Shown here piece by piece: positions 30,083 through 40,318 of a stretch of 64,000 nt of DNA (position 1 is the first letter of the stretch; every line of letters starts with the position of its first letter). The notes beneath the pieces were generated by a model that made no database searches, was not told the DNA's origin, and saw only the letters and a program-made list of their open reading frames with translations. Origin of the DNA: an uncultured Bryobacteraceae bacterium (GTDB taxonomy: Bacteria > Acidobacteriota > Terriglobia > Bryobacterales > Bryobacteraceae); assembly GCA_938003835.1 (NCBI GenBank), contig CALKXJ010000027.1, positions 1-64,000 of the forward strand, written 5' to 3'. Both the position numbers and the translations under genes were made by a program.

Positions 30083-31591
30083 ATGGCGGACTCAAGACGC
30101 ATCGTACCGGCGCTGCTGCGCATCGCCATCGGCTGGCATTTCCTTTACGAAGGCTGGAGCAAGCTGCTCCACCCCGGCTGGACCTCGGCCGGCTATCTGA
30201 AGTCGAGCAGCGGGCCGCTGGCTCCCCTGTTCCACTGGCTCGCGGCGAACGACGCCCGCGTCGCCCTCGTCGACCAGCTCAACATCTGGGGCATGATCCT
30301 CATTGGCCTGGCGCTGATGCTCGGGCTCGCCATCCGCCCGGCGGCCTGGTCGGGCATCGCTTTGCTGGCGCTCTATTATCTGGCCCATCCGCCCCTGTTC
30401 GCCCCGCTCACCTACGGCGCAAGCGAGGGCAACTATCTGATCGTCAACAAGAACCTCGTCGAGCTGCTGGCTCTGGCGGTGGTGCTGGTGGCTCCGGCGG
30501 CCGAATTCGGGCTGGCGGCCTTGCTCGGCCGGGTTCCTTCCGGCAAGAGGGCGGGGGGGCCCTTGCTGGACAAGCCGCTTCCTGCCCTGCTCGGTCCGAT
30601 CTCCCGCCGCCAGGTGCTGGCCAGTCTGACCGGGGTGCCTTTTCTCGGCGCTCTCGCCCTCGCCGTGCTCAAGAAGCACGGCTGGAAGAGCTTTGAGGAG
30701 GTGCAACTGAAGGCGCACGCCGCCACGCGCGACGAATATGTGGCCAGCGCGACGCTGAAGACCTTCCGCTTCGTCAGCCGCAGCGAGCTCAAGGGCTATC
30801 TGCCGCGGGGCCGCATCGGCAAGGTCGAGCTCAGCCGGATGATTCTGGGCGGCAACCTGATGGGCGGCTGGGCGCACGCCCGCGACCTGCTCTACGTCTC
30901 CAAGCTGGTCAAGGCCTATCATCACCGGGAAAAGATCTTCGAGACGCTCGCACTGGCCGAAGCCTGCGGCATCAATGCCCTGCTCACGAATCCGCTGCTG
31001 TGCGGCGTAGTGAACGACTACTGGCGCAACGGCGGCCGCATCCAGTTCATCTCCGACTGCGGCGGCACGAACGTGCTCGAGATGATCAAGAAGTCGATCG
31101 ACGCCGGCGCCTGCGCCTGCTACATCCAGGGCGGCGTGGCGGACCGACTGGTTGAAGAGGGAAAGTTCGATCTGATGGCCCAGGCGCTCGAGCTGATCCG
31201 CAGCAACGGCCTGCCGGCGGGCATCGGCGGGCACAAGCTCGCCACCATCCGCCGTTCGGTCGAGATGGGCCTGAAGCCCGATTTCTGGATGAAGACGATC
31301 CACCGGCTCGACTACTGGTCGGCTCTGCCGCAACCGGAAAACGACAACATCTGGTGCGAGGATCCGGAGGCGACCGCCGCCTACATGCGCGAGCTCGAGC
31401 AGCCCTGGATCGCTTTCAAGATCCTCGCCGCCGGCGCCATCGACCCGAAAGTGGGCTTCAAGCACGCCTTCGAAAGCGGCGCCGATTTCATCTGTGTCGG
31501 CATGTACGACTTTCAGATCGTCGAGGACGTCAACCTGGCGCTCGAGATCTTGAGCGGCCCGCTCGTGCGCGCGCGGATGTGGCGGGCCTGA
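30083..31591 (+). CDS. DoxX-like membrane domain fused to a TIM-barrel-like domain
   Basis: The N-terminal 150 residues form a four-helix DoxX/SURF4-like domain (ALLRIAIGWHFLYEGWSKLL; LNIWGMILIGLALMLGLAI; GNYLIVNKNLVELLALAVVLV). A linker with RRQVLASLTGVPFLGALALAVL, resembling a Tat-type signal anchor, leads to a soluble domain of about 290 residues (ELSRMILGGNLMGGWAHARDL; NPLLCGVVNDYWRNGG; AGIGGHKLATIRRSVEMGL), similar in outline to aldo-keto-reductase or xylose-isomerase-type barrels. The first half of ILGGNLMGG resembles the start of AKR-like proteins. The fusion places an apparently enzymatic domain at the membrane. The substrate is unknown. Confidence 0.75.
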   Translation: MADSRRIVPALLRIAIGWHFLYEGWSKLLHPGWTSAGYLKSSSGPLAPLFHWLAANDARVALVDQLNIWGMILIGLALMLGLAIRPAAWSGIALLALYYLAHPPLFAPLTYGASEGNYLIVNKNLVELLALAVVLVAPAAEFGLAALLGRVPSGKRAGGPLLDKPLPALLGPISRRQVLASLTGVPFLGALALAVLKKHGWKSFEEVQLKAHAATRDEYVASATLKTFRFVSRSELKGYLPRGRIGKVELSRMILGGNLMGGWAHARDLLYVSKLVKAYHHREKIFETLALAEACGINALLTNPLLCGVVNDYWRNGGRIQFISDCGGTNVLEMIKKSIDAGACACYIQGGVADRLVEEGKFDLMAQALELIRSNGLPAGIGGHKLATIRRSVEMGLKPDFWMKTIHRLDYWSALPQPENDNIWCEDPEATAAYMRELEQPWIAFKILAAGAIDPKVGFKHAFESGADFICVGMYDFQIVEDVNLALEILSGPLVRARMWRA

Positions 31592-31601
31592 AGCGCGGCG
31601 C

Positions 31602-31631
31602 TTGCGATCGATCGCAGACCTGCTGTACAGT
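31602..31631 (+). promoter_or_regulatory. Promoter with a 14-bp palindrome
   Basis: TTGCGA (31602-31607) and TACAGT (31626-31631) are separated by 18 nt upstream of the zinc-ribbon gene. The -35 overlaps the perfect palindrome TGCGATCGATCGCA (31603-31616). A strong AAGGAGGA ribosome site follows before the ATG at 31664. Confidence 0.5.
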
Positions 31632-31663
31632 TAGGACGGCTCGAATTCCACCAAGGAGGATCT

Positions 31664-32098
31664 ATGCCGTTCTGCCCGAATTGCGGCGCCCAGGCAGAGG
31701 GAAAGTTCTGCCCGCAGTGCGGAGCCTCCCTCGAGGCCGGCACCCAGGGGGCTCAGTCTACTCCGCCGCCTGCCGCCACCGGCATGACCGATAATGTGGC
31801 CGGTGCTCTTTGCTACCTGCTCGGTTTCATCACGGGGATCATCTTTCTCGCCGTGGCTCCCTACAACGCGCGCAAGGAGGTGCGCTTCCACGCCTTCCAG
31901 TCCATCCTCCTGTCGGTGGCCTGGATCGTGCTCTGGGTCGTCATCGGCGTCGTTCTGCCGTGGGCGGCCTATCTCGTCATCAGCCCGCTAGTCAGCCTGG
32001 CCGGGCTCGCTCTCTGGCTCTATCTGATGTGGAAGACCTATCAGAACCAGAGGGTGGTTTTGCCCGTCATTGGCGAGATGGCCCTGAAACAGGCGTAG
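31664..32098 (+). CDS. Zinc-ribbon DUF4870-like membrane protein
   Basis: The 144-aa protein starts with a zinc ribbon, CPNCGAQ and CPQCGAS, then a Pro-rich linker and three membrane helices (about residues 45-65, 80-102, 104-125). The membrane part, NVAGALCYLLGFITGIIFL followed by RFHAFQS, is typical of DUF4870/Tic20-like proteins. No enzymatic function is known for these; they are usually single-gene membrane proteins. AAGGAGGA precedes the ATG. Confidence 0.85.
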   Translation: MPFCPNCGAQAEGKFCPQCGASLEAGTQGAQSTPPPAATGMTDNVAGALCYLLGFITGIIFLAVAPYNARKEVRFHAFQSILLSVAWIVLWVVIGVVLPWAAYLVISPLVSLAGLALWLYLMWKTYQNQRVVLPVIGEMALKQA

Positions 32099-32129
32099 TC
32101 TTGCGGGCGCTGCCGCGCGTCTAACAAAG

Positions 32130-33140
32130 GTGCGGTTCATCGCAGCCGGGCTCTTCTGGCTCTGGCCGGCCTTCGCGCAGGGGCCCGAGATCGGTGTCAT
32201 CGAGATCTACGGGCTTCGCAAGCTGCCCGAGGCACGCGTCCGCCAGGCGCTGGGCGTCAAGGAAGGCGATCCGTTGCCCCGATCCAAGGGCGACACCGAA
32301 GAGGCCCTCGAAAAGCTGCCAGGCGTGGTCCGAGCCCGCCTGGAGGCCGCCTGCTGCGAAGACGGCAAGGCGATCCTCTACGTAGGCATCGAGGAGCCGG
32401 GGGCGCCGCGCTTTGAATTCCGCGACCCGCCGAAAGAGGCCGTCCTGCTTCCTGAGGAGATCCACGACACCTACGTCCTGTTCCTGGCGGCGCTGGGCGA
32501 AGCCGTCCGCGCCGGCGAGACCGAGGAAGACTTGACGGAAGGCCACTCCCGGATGAAGAATGCCGCCTGCCGCGCCCAGCAGGAGAAGTTTCGCGATTAT
32601 GCCGCCCGCCATCTGGGGGTGCTCCGCGATGTGCTTCGGAACTCCTTCAACGAGGAGCATCGGGCGATTGCCGCCTACGTGATCGGCTATGCCGAAGACA
32701 AGAAGGCGGTGGTCGAGGACCTCCAGTTCGCCCTGCGCGACCCCGACGAGACCGTGCGCAACAACGCCATGCGGGCGCTGGCGGCCATCGAGGTCCTCTC
32801 GCGCCGGAGGCCGACGCTCGGCATCCGCATCCAGCCCACCTGGATGGTCGAGATGCTCAATTCCCTGGTCTGGACCGACCGCACCGCGGCGGCGGTCAAC
32901 CTGGTGAATCTCACCGAGGACCGCGACCCGGAGACGCTGGCGCACGTCCGCGACCGCGCTCTCGGCGCCCTGCTCGAGATGGCCGCCTGGAAGCACCTGG
33001 GCCATGCCCTGCCGGCTTTCATCCTGCTGGGACGCGTCACCGGAATGAAAGAGCAGGAGATCCAGGAGGCGTGGCGCAGCGGCGACCGTGAGCGGGTGCT
33101 GGCGCGCGGCCGCGAGCTCCTCAAGCGGCGCAAGCGGTGA
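32130..33140 (+). CDS. Exported POTRA-like/HEAT-repeat protein
   Basis: From a GTG start the 336-aa product has a signal peptide (MRFIAAGLFWLWPAFAQ), then a POTRA-like domain (residues 20-90) with IGVIEIYGLRKLPEARVRQALG and KLPGVVRARLE, as in BamA/FtsQ POTRA repeats. After about residue 150 come alpha-helical HEAT-type repeats (EHRAIAAYVIGYAED; DETVRNNAMRALAAIEV). The combination suggests a periplasmic scaffold or protein-interaction factor. The gene lies between the zinc-ribbon gene and a convergent TPR gene. No homologue is recalled by name. Confidence 0.75.
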   Translation: MRFIAAGLFWLWPAFAQGPEIGVIEIYGLRKLPEARVRQALGVKEGDPLPRSKGDTEEALEKLPGVVRARLEAACCEDGKAILYVGIEEPGAPRFEFRDPPKEAVLLPEEIHDTYVLFLAALGEAVRAGETEEDLTEGHSRMKNAACRAQQEKFRDYAARHLGVLRDVLRNSFNEEHRAIAAYVIGYAEDKKAVVEDLQFALRDPDETVRNNAMRALAAIEVLSRRRPTLGIRIQPTWMVEMLNSLVWTDRTAAAVNLVNLTEDRDPETLAHVRDRALGALLEMAAWKHLGHALPAFILLGRVTGMKEQEIQEAWRSGDRERVLARGRELLKRRKR

Positions 33141-33143
33141 GCG

Positions 33144-34625
33144 TCAGGGCGGCGTGATGGCGGTGCTCTCGAGCTCGCGTAGCCGGGCTTCCGCCTGTTG
33201 TCGCACTTGCTGATAACGGGCTAGGACCTCGCGCGCCCGCGCCGCCTCGCCCGCGCCCCGCAGGGCCTGTGCCAACTGGAAATGCCGCGTGCCGTCGGCA
33301 TCGTCGGCCAGGGCGGCCTCCAGATGCGGAATCGCCTCGCGGTAGCGACCCAGCGTTAAATAGGCTTGCCCGAAAGCGCCCCGCACGCCGGGGTGGTTTG
33401 TATCCCTGGCGGCCGTACTTTCGAGCAGAGCCAGAGCACGATCCGGCTGCTCGAGACCCAAATACGCGCTCGCGGTCAGAAATACCAGTTCCGGGGAGTC
33501 CGGCTCGCGCGCGTAGAGTTTTTCGAGCAGAGGTGACGCCGCGCGGAAGTCGCGGCCGTTGAGCAGCGCGACGGCCAGGCCCTTTTCGAGCACGGGATCT
33601 TGCGGCGCAAGCTCGAGCGCTTTCCGCCACTCGGCAGCGGCTTCGAGTGGCCGGCCGAGGGCGTCGAGCCGGCGGGCATTGAGCTCGTGAAGCTCGGCCG
33701 AGGGCCCGAGCGCCGCCAGCCGGTCGTGCGCCTGCCGAGCCAGACGCTGCGCCGCGCGGATCCTCCAGTAAAGCGCCTCCGGCGAATCGGTCTCGGTCAC
33801 CAGGTCCCGGTAACGGCCTTCGAGGAACAGGCAGCCCGGCCTCTTCGCGGCCGCGCAAGCGCTCGAGGCGGTGCGCTCCTTCTCTTGCGCCGTGGCGGCC
33901 CAATCGGGGTGGCCGGTTTCGCGATAGACCTCTGCCAGCGCGGCATGAAGGCCGGGAAGGGAATCGAGCTCCGCCGCCGCCTGACGCAGATAGCGAAATG
34001 CCAGCCGGAACTGGCGGCGCTCGAGATAGGTTTCGCCCGCCAGCGCGGCCCGATAGGGTGATGCCGGCGCCTGGCGCTCGAGCTCGGCCAGCGCTTCGGC
34101 CGCCAACGCCTGGTAGCTGCGTTCAAGACCGTACCAGAGACGCGGCGTGGCTCCTAACGTCTCCACCAGCGCCTCGAAGTGCACAACCGCCTCCGCGGGC
34201 TTCCCGGTCAGAAGCAGCGCCTCGGCCAGCATCAGCCGCGCGTTGCGGTCCGCCGGCATGGCCGCCACCGCGCGGCGCAGGGGCTCGAGCGCCTCGGCCG
34301 CTTGGCCCAGACGCAACTGCGAGGCGCCGAGGAACAGCCACGCTGCCGCAAGCCTGGGGTCCCGCACCAGAGCGGCCCGCGATTGCGCGGCCGCCTGCTC
34401 ATAGCGGCCCGCCTTGAAGAGGACCACGGCGAGGTTCGCTCGGAAGAGGGCGTTTTCCGGCGAGCCCGCCACCAGCGACTCGTAGATCGCGATCGCCTCC
34501 TCGACCTGGCCGGTGGATGCCAGTCTCCGCGCCCGCTCGAGCTGCTGCCGCACGGCGTCGGGCTCCGGCGCTTGAGAGAGGAGAAACGCCAGCAGGGAAA
34601 GGCCGATGAGCGGCGACTGGAACAT
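33144..34625 (-). CDS. Exported TPR-repeat protein
   Basis: This 493-aa protein begins with a signal-like segment (MFQSPLIGLSLLAFLLSQ) and consists almost wholly of tetratricopeptide repeats, for example TGQVEEAIAIYESLVAGSPENALFR in the N-terminal part and the AAWLFLGASQLRLGQAAEALEPL and AALADDADGTRHFQLAQALRG regions later. Between them lies a stretch with two cysteines (CAAAKRPGCLFLEG) that is irregular. TPR proteins scaffold complexes; no catalytic motif is seen. It ends 3 bp from the convergent HEAT-protein stop and is divergent from the CRTAC1-like gene, with which such TPR proteins often occur. Confidence 0.83.
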   Translation of the reverse strand: MFQSPLIGLSLLAFLLSQAPEPDAVRQQLERARRLASTGQVEEAIAIYESLVAGSPENALFRANLAVVLFKAGRYEQAAAQSRAALVRDPRLAAAWLFLGASQLRLGQAAEALEPLRRAVAAMPADRNARLMLAEALLLTGKPAEAVVHFEALVETLGATPRLWYGLERSYQALAAEALAELERQAPASPYRAALAGETYLERRQFRLAFRYLRQAAAELDSLPGLHAALAEVYRETGHPDWAATAQEKERTASSACAAAKRPGCLFLEGRYRDLVTETDSPEALYWRIRAAQRLARQAHDRLAALGPSAELHELNARRLDALGRPLEAAAEWRKALELAPQDPVLEKGLAVALLNGRDFRAASPLLEKLYAREPDSPELVFLTASAYLGLEQPDRALALLESTAARDTNHPGVRGAFGQAYLTLGRYREAIPHLEAALADDADGTRHFQLAQALRGAGEAARAREVLARYQQVRQQAEARLRELESTAITPP

Positions 34626-34690
34626 GCCGGGGCCTGCGCCCGGCCGCCGGGACCGGGCAACCAGTATTCTATCGGATATAGGCTCCTCCG

Positions 34691-36373
<1,683 letters not shown>

Positions 36374-37418
36374 GCGGCGGATGCGCCCCGGGAGCCTTCG
36401 GCCGTCACCGCCTCGATCAGCGCGCGGAGATAGCCGTAGCCGAAGGCGAAGGCTTGAAGCCCTCCCGGATCGTCCGGGTGGCGTGGCATGTGGTCGGGCA
36501 GGATCGAGCCGGAGTAGCGCGCGTCGCGAAGAGTCCGCATGATCGCGAACAACTCCAGCTCGCCTTCGTCCGGGTAGACCTCGACGAAGTCGTGGAGACC
36601 GCCGCGGATGTTGCGCATGTGCACCTGGTGGATCTTGCCTCGGCGGGCCAGGTAGGTGACGAGGGGCAGGCTCTGGCGTCGGGGGTCTCGGAGTCCCTCG
36701 GCCACCGTGCCCAGGCAGAGTTGAAAGCCGTTATAAGGCGAGTCGACGATCGCTTCGTAGCTGCGAATCGCGGCAAAGATATCCGGCGAATCCCAGTTGT
36801 CGACACCCTGATAGCCAAAGGGCAGACCGGGCGGATCGTAGGGGTGGCAAGCCAGACGCACGCCGTATTCGGCGGCCGCCGGCACGACCCGGGTGAGAAA
36901 GTAGCGGATTCGCTCCCAATACTCCTCGGAGCTGACCCGGCCCGCTTCGCCCGCCGGCAGCCGGCGCCAGTCCCGTTCGAGCCGAAAACCCTGATAGAGG
37001 GCACCGCCGCGTCCGGCAAGCTGCCGGTTCCTCCGGATCGGGATCATTGTCCAGTGGTAGGTAATCAGCCCCACTCCGACCGAGGCCGCCTTGCGGATGT
37101 TGTCGATGATTGTTTCGATCTGCCGGTCGCGCGCGGCGCCGGCCGGCATGCGGATGTAGTTGGAGTCCATCCGGATGGCTTCAAGCGTCACCCCGAAGCG
37201 GTCACAATCGTCGCGCATGCGGCGGAGACGGTCGAGATCCCAGTTGCCGTCGCCGGGGTTGGTCGGGGCGTGTACGGTGAGGTGCCGGACGCCGTGGCGG
37301 AGGTTGAACTCGAGATTGGCCCTTCCGGTGATGTCGGCGCCGGGTCCGCCGGCGATGGCGTGATAGTCAGCCCCGACGTGCACAGGATACTCCGGCGCCC
37401 GCAGACCTCGGCTTAGAC

Positions 37419-38675
37419 TCAGATCTTGATCTTATCGTAATCGAACGGCTCGTTCACCAGGTGGTATTCCGGCTCGCCCGGCAGTTGCAGGTAGTAGGTC
37501 TTGAGCGGCGTCCTCTCGAAATCGGTCAGCTTGCGCGGAACGGCCTTGCCGTCGATCCACTCGTAAATGGGGATCTCCCAGGGGTTGAACGTGTCGCTCA
37601 GGCCGCGTTCCTTGGCGATGCGGAACAGGTGGACGTTGCCGGGCTCGTGCCCGCCCAGCCAGTGCCCGATGATGTCCAGGCGGAACTTGTCCTTGCTGAA
37701 CATCACCAGGTTGGTCAGATAGTCCTGGCCGATGGCGAAGCCGTTGCCGTCCCGGCCGAAGATGCCCTCGATCATGGCCAGGCCGGTGTTGATCACGCTC
37801 ATGTTGTCGCAGGTCTTGTGTGCCCAGATCTCCTGGTGCATCGGGCTGAGCTGCGCCTGGCTGGCGTAGCGCGAGTAGCCCAGCTTGAGATGGTTCTGGA
37901 AGTAGCGGTGGATCTTCTCTTCGGCGTCGGGCACGATGTCGGGCTTCATGAAGTCCGGCACGCCCGTCACCATGCTCCAGCCCGAGCAGAAGCGCACGTA
38001 GGGCAGCACCACCAGGCCCTGTTCGTTCTTCACTGAAAGCGTCAGACACATGCCGTGCGCCTTCCACTTGGCGATGTTGAGCAGCCAGGTGTCGGGCTCG
38101 TTCATCGGCGCGTAGTGCGGGATGCGGCGGTAGACGACCGCATCGGGCACTTTGCTCCAGGTCATGTCGCGTCCTTGAGCGAACTCCTCGGGCGTGCGCG
38201 CGCACTCGTTCATCTGGACGCCGTGGCGGCGGTTGATGGTGACAAAGCCGCGCACGTTCCAGCGGGGGCGGTTGTTGGCCTCGAGGAAGTAGAACTTCGA
38301 CAGGCCGAGCTCCTTGAGGCCCAGGATGATGCCCTCATAGAAGTCGGCGTCGGTGCCTGTGCCCCAGAACTGTTCGTCGGGTACGCCCGGCTGGCGCACG
38401 CTGCACGAGTTGGGCTTGAGGATGATGCGGTGCGAGACGGGCACCCCCGGTTTCCTCAATGGGACGAAGATCTCGCGGGCAAGCTTCAGGCCCTCGGCGC
38501 GCTTGGCCTCGGCATCCAGCTTGTGCGGGACGTGGGTGCGGCGGATGAAGACGGCCTTGGGGTTGGCTTCGATGAAGGGATGGAGCCCGAAGTAGGGCGC
38601 CGGCTCCTGAGTCTCGGCCGCCCGAAGGGCAGGCGCTGCGGCCAGGTGTAGCAGGTCGCGTCTGGTCCATGCCAT
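37419..38675 (-). CDS. Exported DUF362-like protein
   Basis: This 418-aa protein begins MAWTRRDLLHLAAAPALRAAE, a twin-arginine-like export signal. The body contains the KPNSCSVRQPG segment and the LNIAKWKAHGMCLTLSVKNEQGLV block typical of DUF362 proteins, which in other bacteria are linked to iron-sulfur or metal-containing enzymes. There is no CxxC ferredoxin cluster here. The function is unknown. The ATG at 38675 is chosen because upstream residues read as low-complexity. Its gene is followed by the UxuA-like gene and shares an upstream region with the divergent amidohydrolase gene. Confidence 0.78.
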   Translation of the reverse strand: MAWTRRDLLHLAAAPALRAAETQEPAPYFGLHPFIEANPKAVFIRRTHVPHKLDAEAKRAEGLKLAREIFVPLRKPGVPVSHRIILKPNSCSVRQPGVPDEQFWGTGTDADFYEGIILGLKELGLSKFYFLEANNRPRWNVRGFVTINRRHGVQMNECARTPEEFAQGRDMTWSKVPDAVVYRRIPHYAPMNEPDTWLLNIAKWKAHGMCLTLSVKNEQGLVVLPYVRFCSGWSMVTGVPDFMKPDIVPDAEEKIHRYFQNHLKLGYSRYASQAQLSPMHQEIWAHKTCDNMSVINTGLAMIEGIFGRDGNGFAIGQDYLTNLVMFSKDKFRLDIIGHWLGGHEPGNVHLFRIAKERGLSDTFNPWEIPIYEWIDGKAVPRKLTDFERTPLKTYYLQLPGEPEYHLVNEPFDYDKIKI

Positions 38676-38696
38676 GGCCCCCTCATTGTAAGAAAC

Positions 38697-38729
38697 CGGG
38701 GACAGTATACTCAATTCCCAATTTCGCCC
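38697..38729. promoter_or_regulatory. Intergenic motif GGGGACAGTATACTCAATTC
   Basis: The divergent region between the DUF362-like and amidohydrolase genes contains GGGGACAGTATACTCAATTC (38698-38717). It carries a palindromic AGTATACT core usable as a -10 in either direction. I recall similar sequences as repeated intergenic elements in acidobacterial genomes, possibly linked to REP-associated transposases, but only this copy is in the window. Confidence 0.35.
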
Positions 38730-38754
38730 CGCCGCCTGGCATACAATCGTGGCG

Positions 38755-39714
38755 ATGACGCGACGCGCTGCACTCTCCTCGCTCGCCGGGGCCCTGGCGG
38801 GCGCCGCCGCCCCGCCGCCCCAGCCCAACCGCGCGCCCGTGGTAAACGCTGCGGAGCACGCCTGGGTCATTCATGACCCGCGCTTCCCCATCGATCCCCA
38901 GGTGGCCTCCTGCCCTCAGAACTTGCCCACCTACGACTACTCGGGCGAGTGGCTGATCTCGGAGATGCAGACCTACAACGTGGACCGGGTGGCGATCTCC
39001 CACGTCTGCTACTACGGCCGCAACAACGACTATACGATCCATTGCGTGAAGACTTGGCCGGACAAGTTCGCGGGTTACGGCTTGCTGGTGGGCCACCGCC
39101 TGTATTCTCCGGCCGACAAGGAGAACCCGGCGCGTCTGGAAAGGCTGATGAAGGAGGGCGGCCTGGTCGGCCTGCGCCTAAGTCCAATCTACGACAAAGA
39201 GCTCGTCTGGCTCAACGACCCGGTCTGCTACCCGCTTTGGAAGAAGGCCGAGGAGCTCAAGGCGACGTTCCACATCTTCCTGGCGCCACACCAGGTCCGC
39301 CAGGTCGCCGACATGGCCGAGCGGTTTGCCGGGGTCAATATCGTCATCGACCACATGGCGATGATCGACATCACGGCGCCCGACAGCGAGGGCTTCGGGC
39401 CGCTGCTCGACCTTGCCCGTTTTCCTAACGTGTATATCCGCACCTCGCTCCACAACCCGTCAAAGACGCGGCGAATGCCCTACCGCGACGTCTGGCCTTT
39501 CCTGCGGCGGCTTTATGACCGTTATGGTCCGAAGCGCCTGGTTTGGGCCAACTTTGCGGAAAAGCTCATCATCGAGGAGCTCATTCCGTTCTTTACTGCC
39601 GAGGACAAGGAGTGGATTCTGGGCCGCACCGCCTGGCGGCTGTACAAGTTTGAAGAAAAGCGGGCGTCCTTGACCGCAGCGACGGCCAGATCCAGGGCCC
39701 GGCCCGGGGGGTGA
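38755..39714 (+). CDS. Tat-exported amidohydrolase-family protein
   Basis: The 319-aa product starts MTRRAALSSLAGALAGAAA, a Tat-type signal (ATG at 38755; a GTG six bases earlier is in frame). The rest is an amidohydrolase-2-type TIM barrel: the strand with VVNAAEHAWVIHDPRFP, GLVGLRLSPIYD, HIFLAPHQV, VIDHMAMIDI and RLVWANFAEKL. Those segments match the metal-dependent hydrolase/decarboxylase group near lactonases and ACMSD. The first metal-ligand pair seems to be missing or altered (HAWV rather than HxH). It may hydrolyse a carboxylate or lactone. Confidence 0.8.
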   Translation: MTRRAALSSLAGALAGAAAPPPQPNRAPVVNAAEHAWVIHDPRFPIDPQVASCPQNLPTYDYSGEWLISEMQTYNVDRVAISHVCYYGRNNDYTIHCVKTWPDKFAGYGLLVGHRLYSPADKENPARLERLMKEGGLVGLRLSPIYDKELVWLNDPVCYPLWKKAEELKATFHIFLAPHQVRQVADMAERFAGVNIVIDHMAMIDITAPDSEGFGPLLDLARFPNVYIRTSLHNPSKTRRMPYRDVWPFLRRLYDRYGPKRLVWANFAEKLIIEELIPFFTAEDKEWILGRTAWRLYKFEEKRASLTAATARSRARPGG

Positions 39715-39951
39715 GACCCGCTCGCCGCGGCGAGGTCCTGACCCACCGGCCCGAGGATGGCCGCCCGCGGCAGCCGTTCGGAGAACTGCTCGCCGGCCGG
39801 TCGGTTCGGCTTGGCTTGTCGGCCGGCGACGAACAGGCCGGAGAGTGCGAAACTGTTCGCCGGCGCCAATCGGCGCCAGAAGGCCGAGGCTACCCTTTTT
39901 AGGCTCAGAAGGAAGCTACCCGTCGGAGTTCTTCGAAAAAGGGGCTCGACT
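39715..39951. other. Intergenic region between amidohydrolase and ArsD-like genes
   Basis: This 237-bp stretch separates two convergent genes. It includes GCGCCAATCGGCGC (39865-39878), an inverted repeat with arms GCGCC and GGCGC, near the CGGCCGGTCGGTTCGGC-rich segment. The inverted repeat could act in bidirectional termination, but there is no clear U-run apart from CCCTTTTT (39893-39900). No gene is seen. Confidence 0.35.
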
Positions 39952-40302
39952 TTACTGCGCAGAATGGCGGGCCTCCAGCTTCGCCCGCAGCGTTTCGATC
40001 AGCTCGGGAAGCGAAGCAGGTCCCATGGAAACCACCTCGCCATCGACCGTGAAGATAGGACAAGCCATCGCGCCAAACGTATTGATCAGTTTGATCGCCG
40101 GAAGGTCGCTTGCCAGGCTGAGTTTCTTGGACACGTCGATGGTTTGCACCCTGGTCCCGGGTAGCTTCGACTCCAGTTGGGCGATATATTCTCGCAGCTC
40201 TTCCTCGCTCTGGCCCACGGGACCGCAACAGGAGGATTGCGGTCCGCAGGGAAACGACTGTGGCAGATAATAAAGTCGAATCGTGGAATTGGTGTCGCTC
40301 AT
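39952..40302 (-). CDS. ArsD/thioredoxin-like small protein
   Basis: The 116-aa product resembles ArsD-type thioredoxin-fold metallochaperones: an N-terminal strand (IRLYYLP) followed by a Cys-rich loop, CGPQSSCC (Cys19, 25 and 26), a helical segment, then MACPIFTVDGEVVSMG, the typical late strand pair with a cis-Pro position. ArsD passes As(III) to ArsA; no arsA is present here, so the partner could be the permease 16 bp upstream. It is the last gene of the ArsR-led operon. The ATG at 40302 is chosen over an earlier one because of GGAGGTG upstream. Confidence 0.65.
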   Translation of the reverse strand: MSDTNSTIRLYYLPQSFPCGPQSSCCGPVGQSEEELREYIAQLESKLPGTRVQTIDVSKKLSLASDLPAIKLINTFGAMACPIFTVDGEVVSMGPASLPELIETLRAKLEARHSAQ

Positions 40303-40318
40303 CCCGCCAAGCACCTCC

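Noticed and set aside
30092-31465. A 457-codon open frame antisense to the DoxX fusion gene
   Set aside because: Composition is Gln/His/Ala-rich with no recognisable domain; the forward frame has clear helices and motifs.
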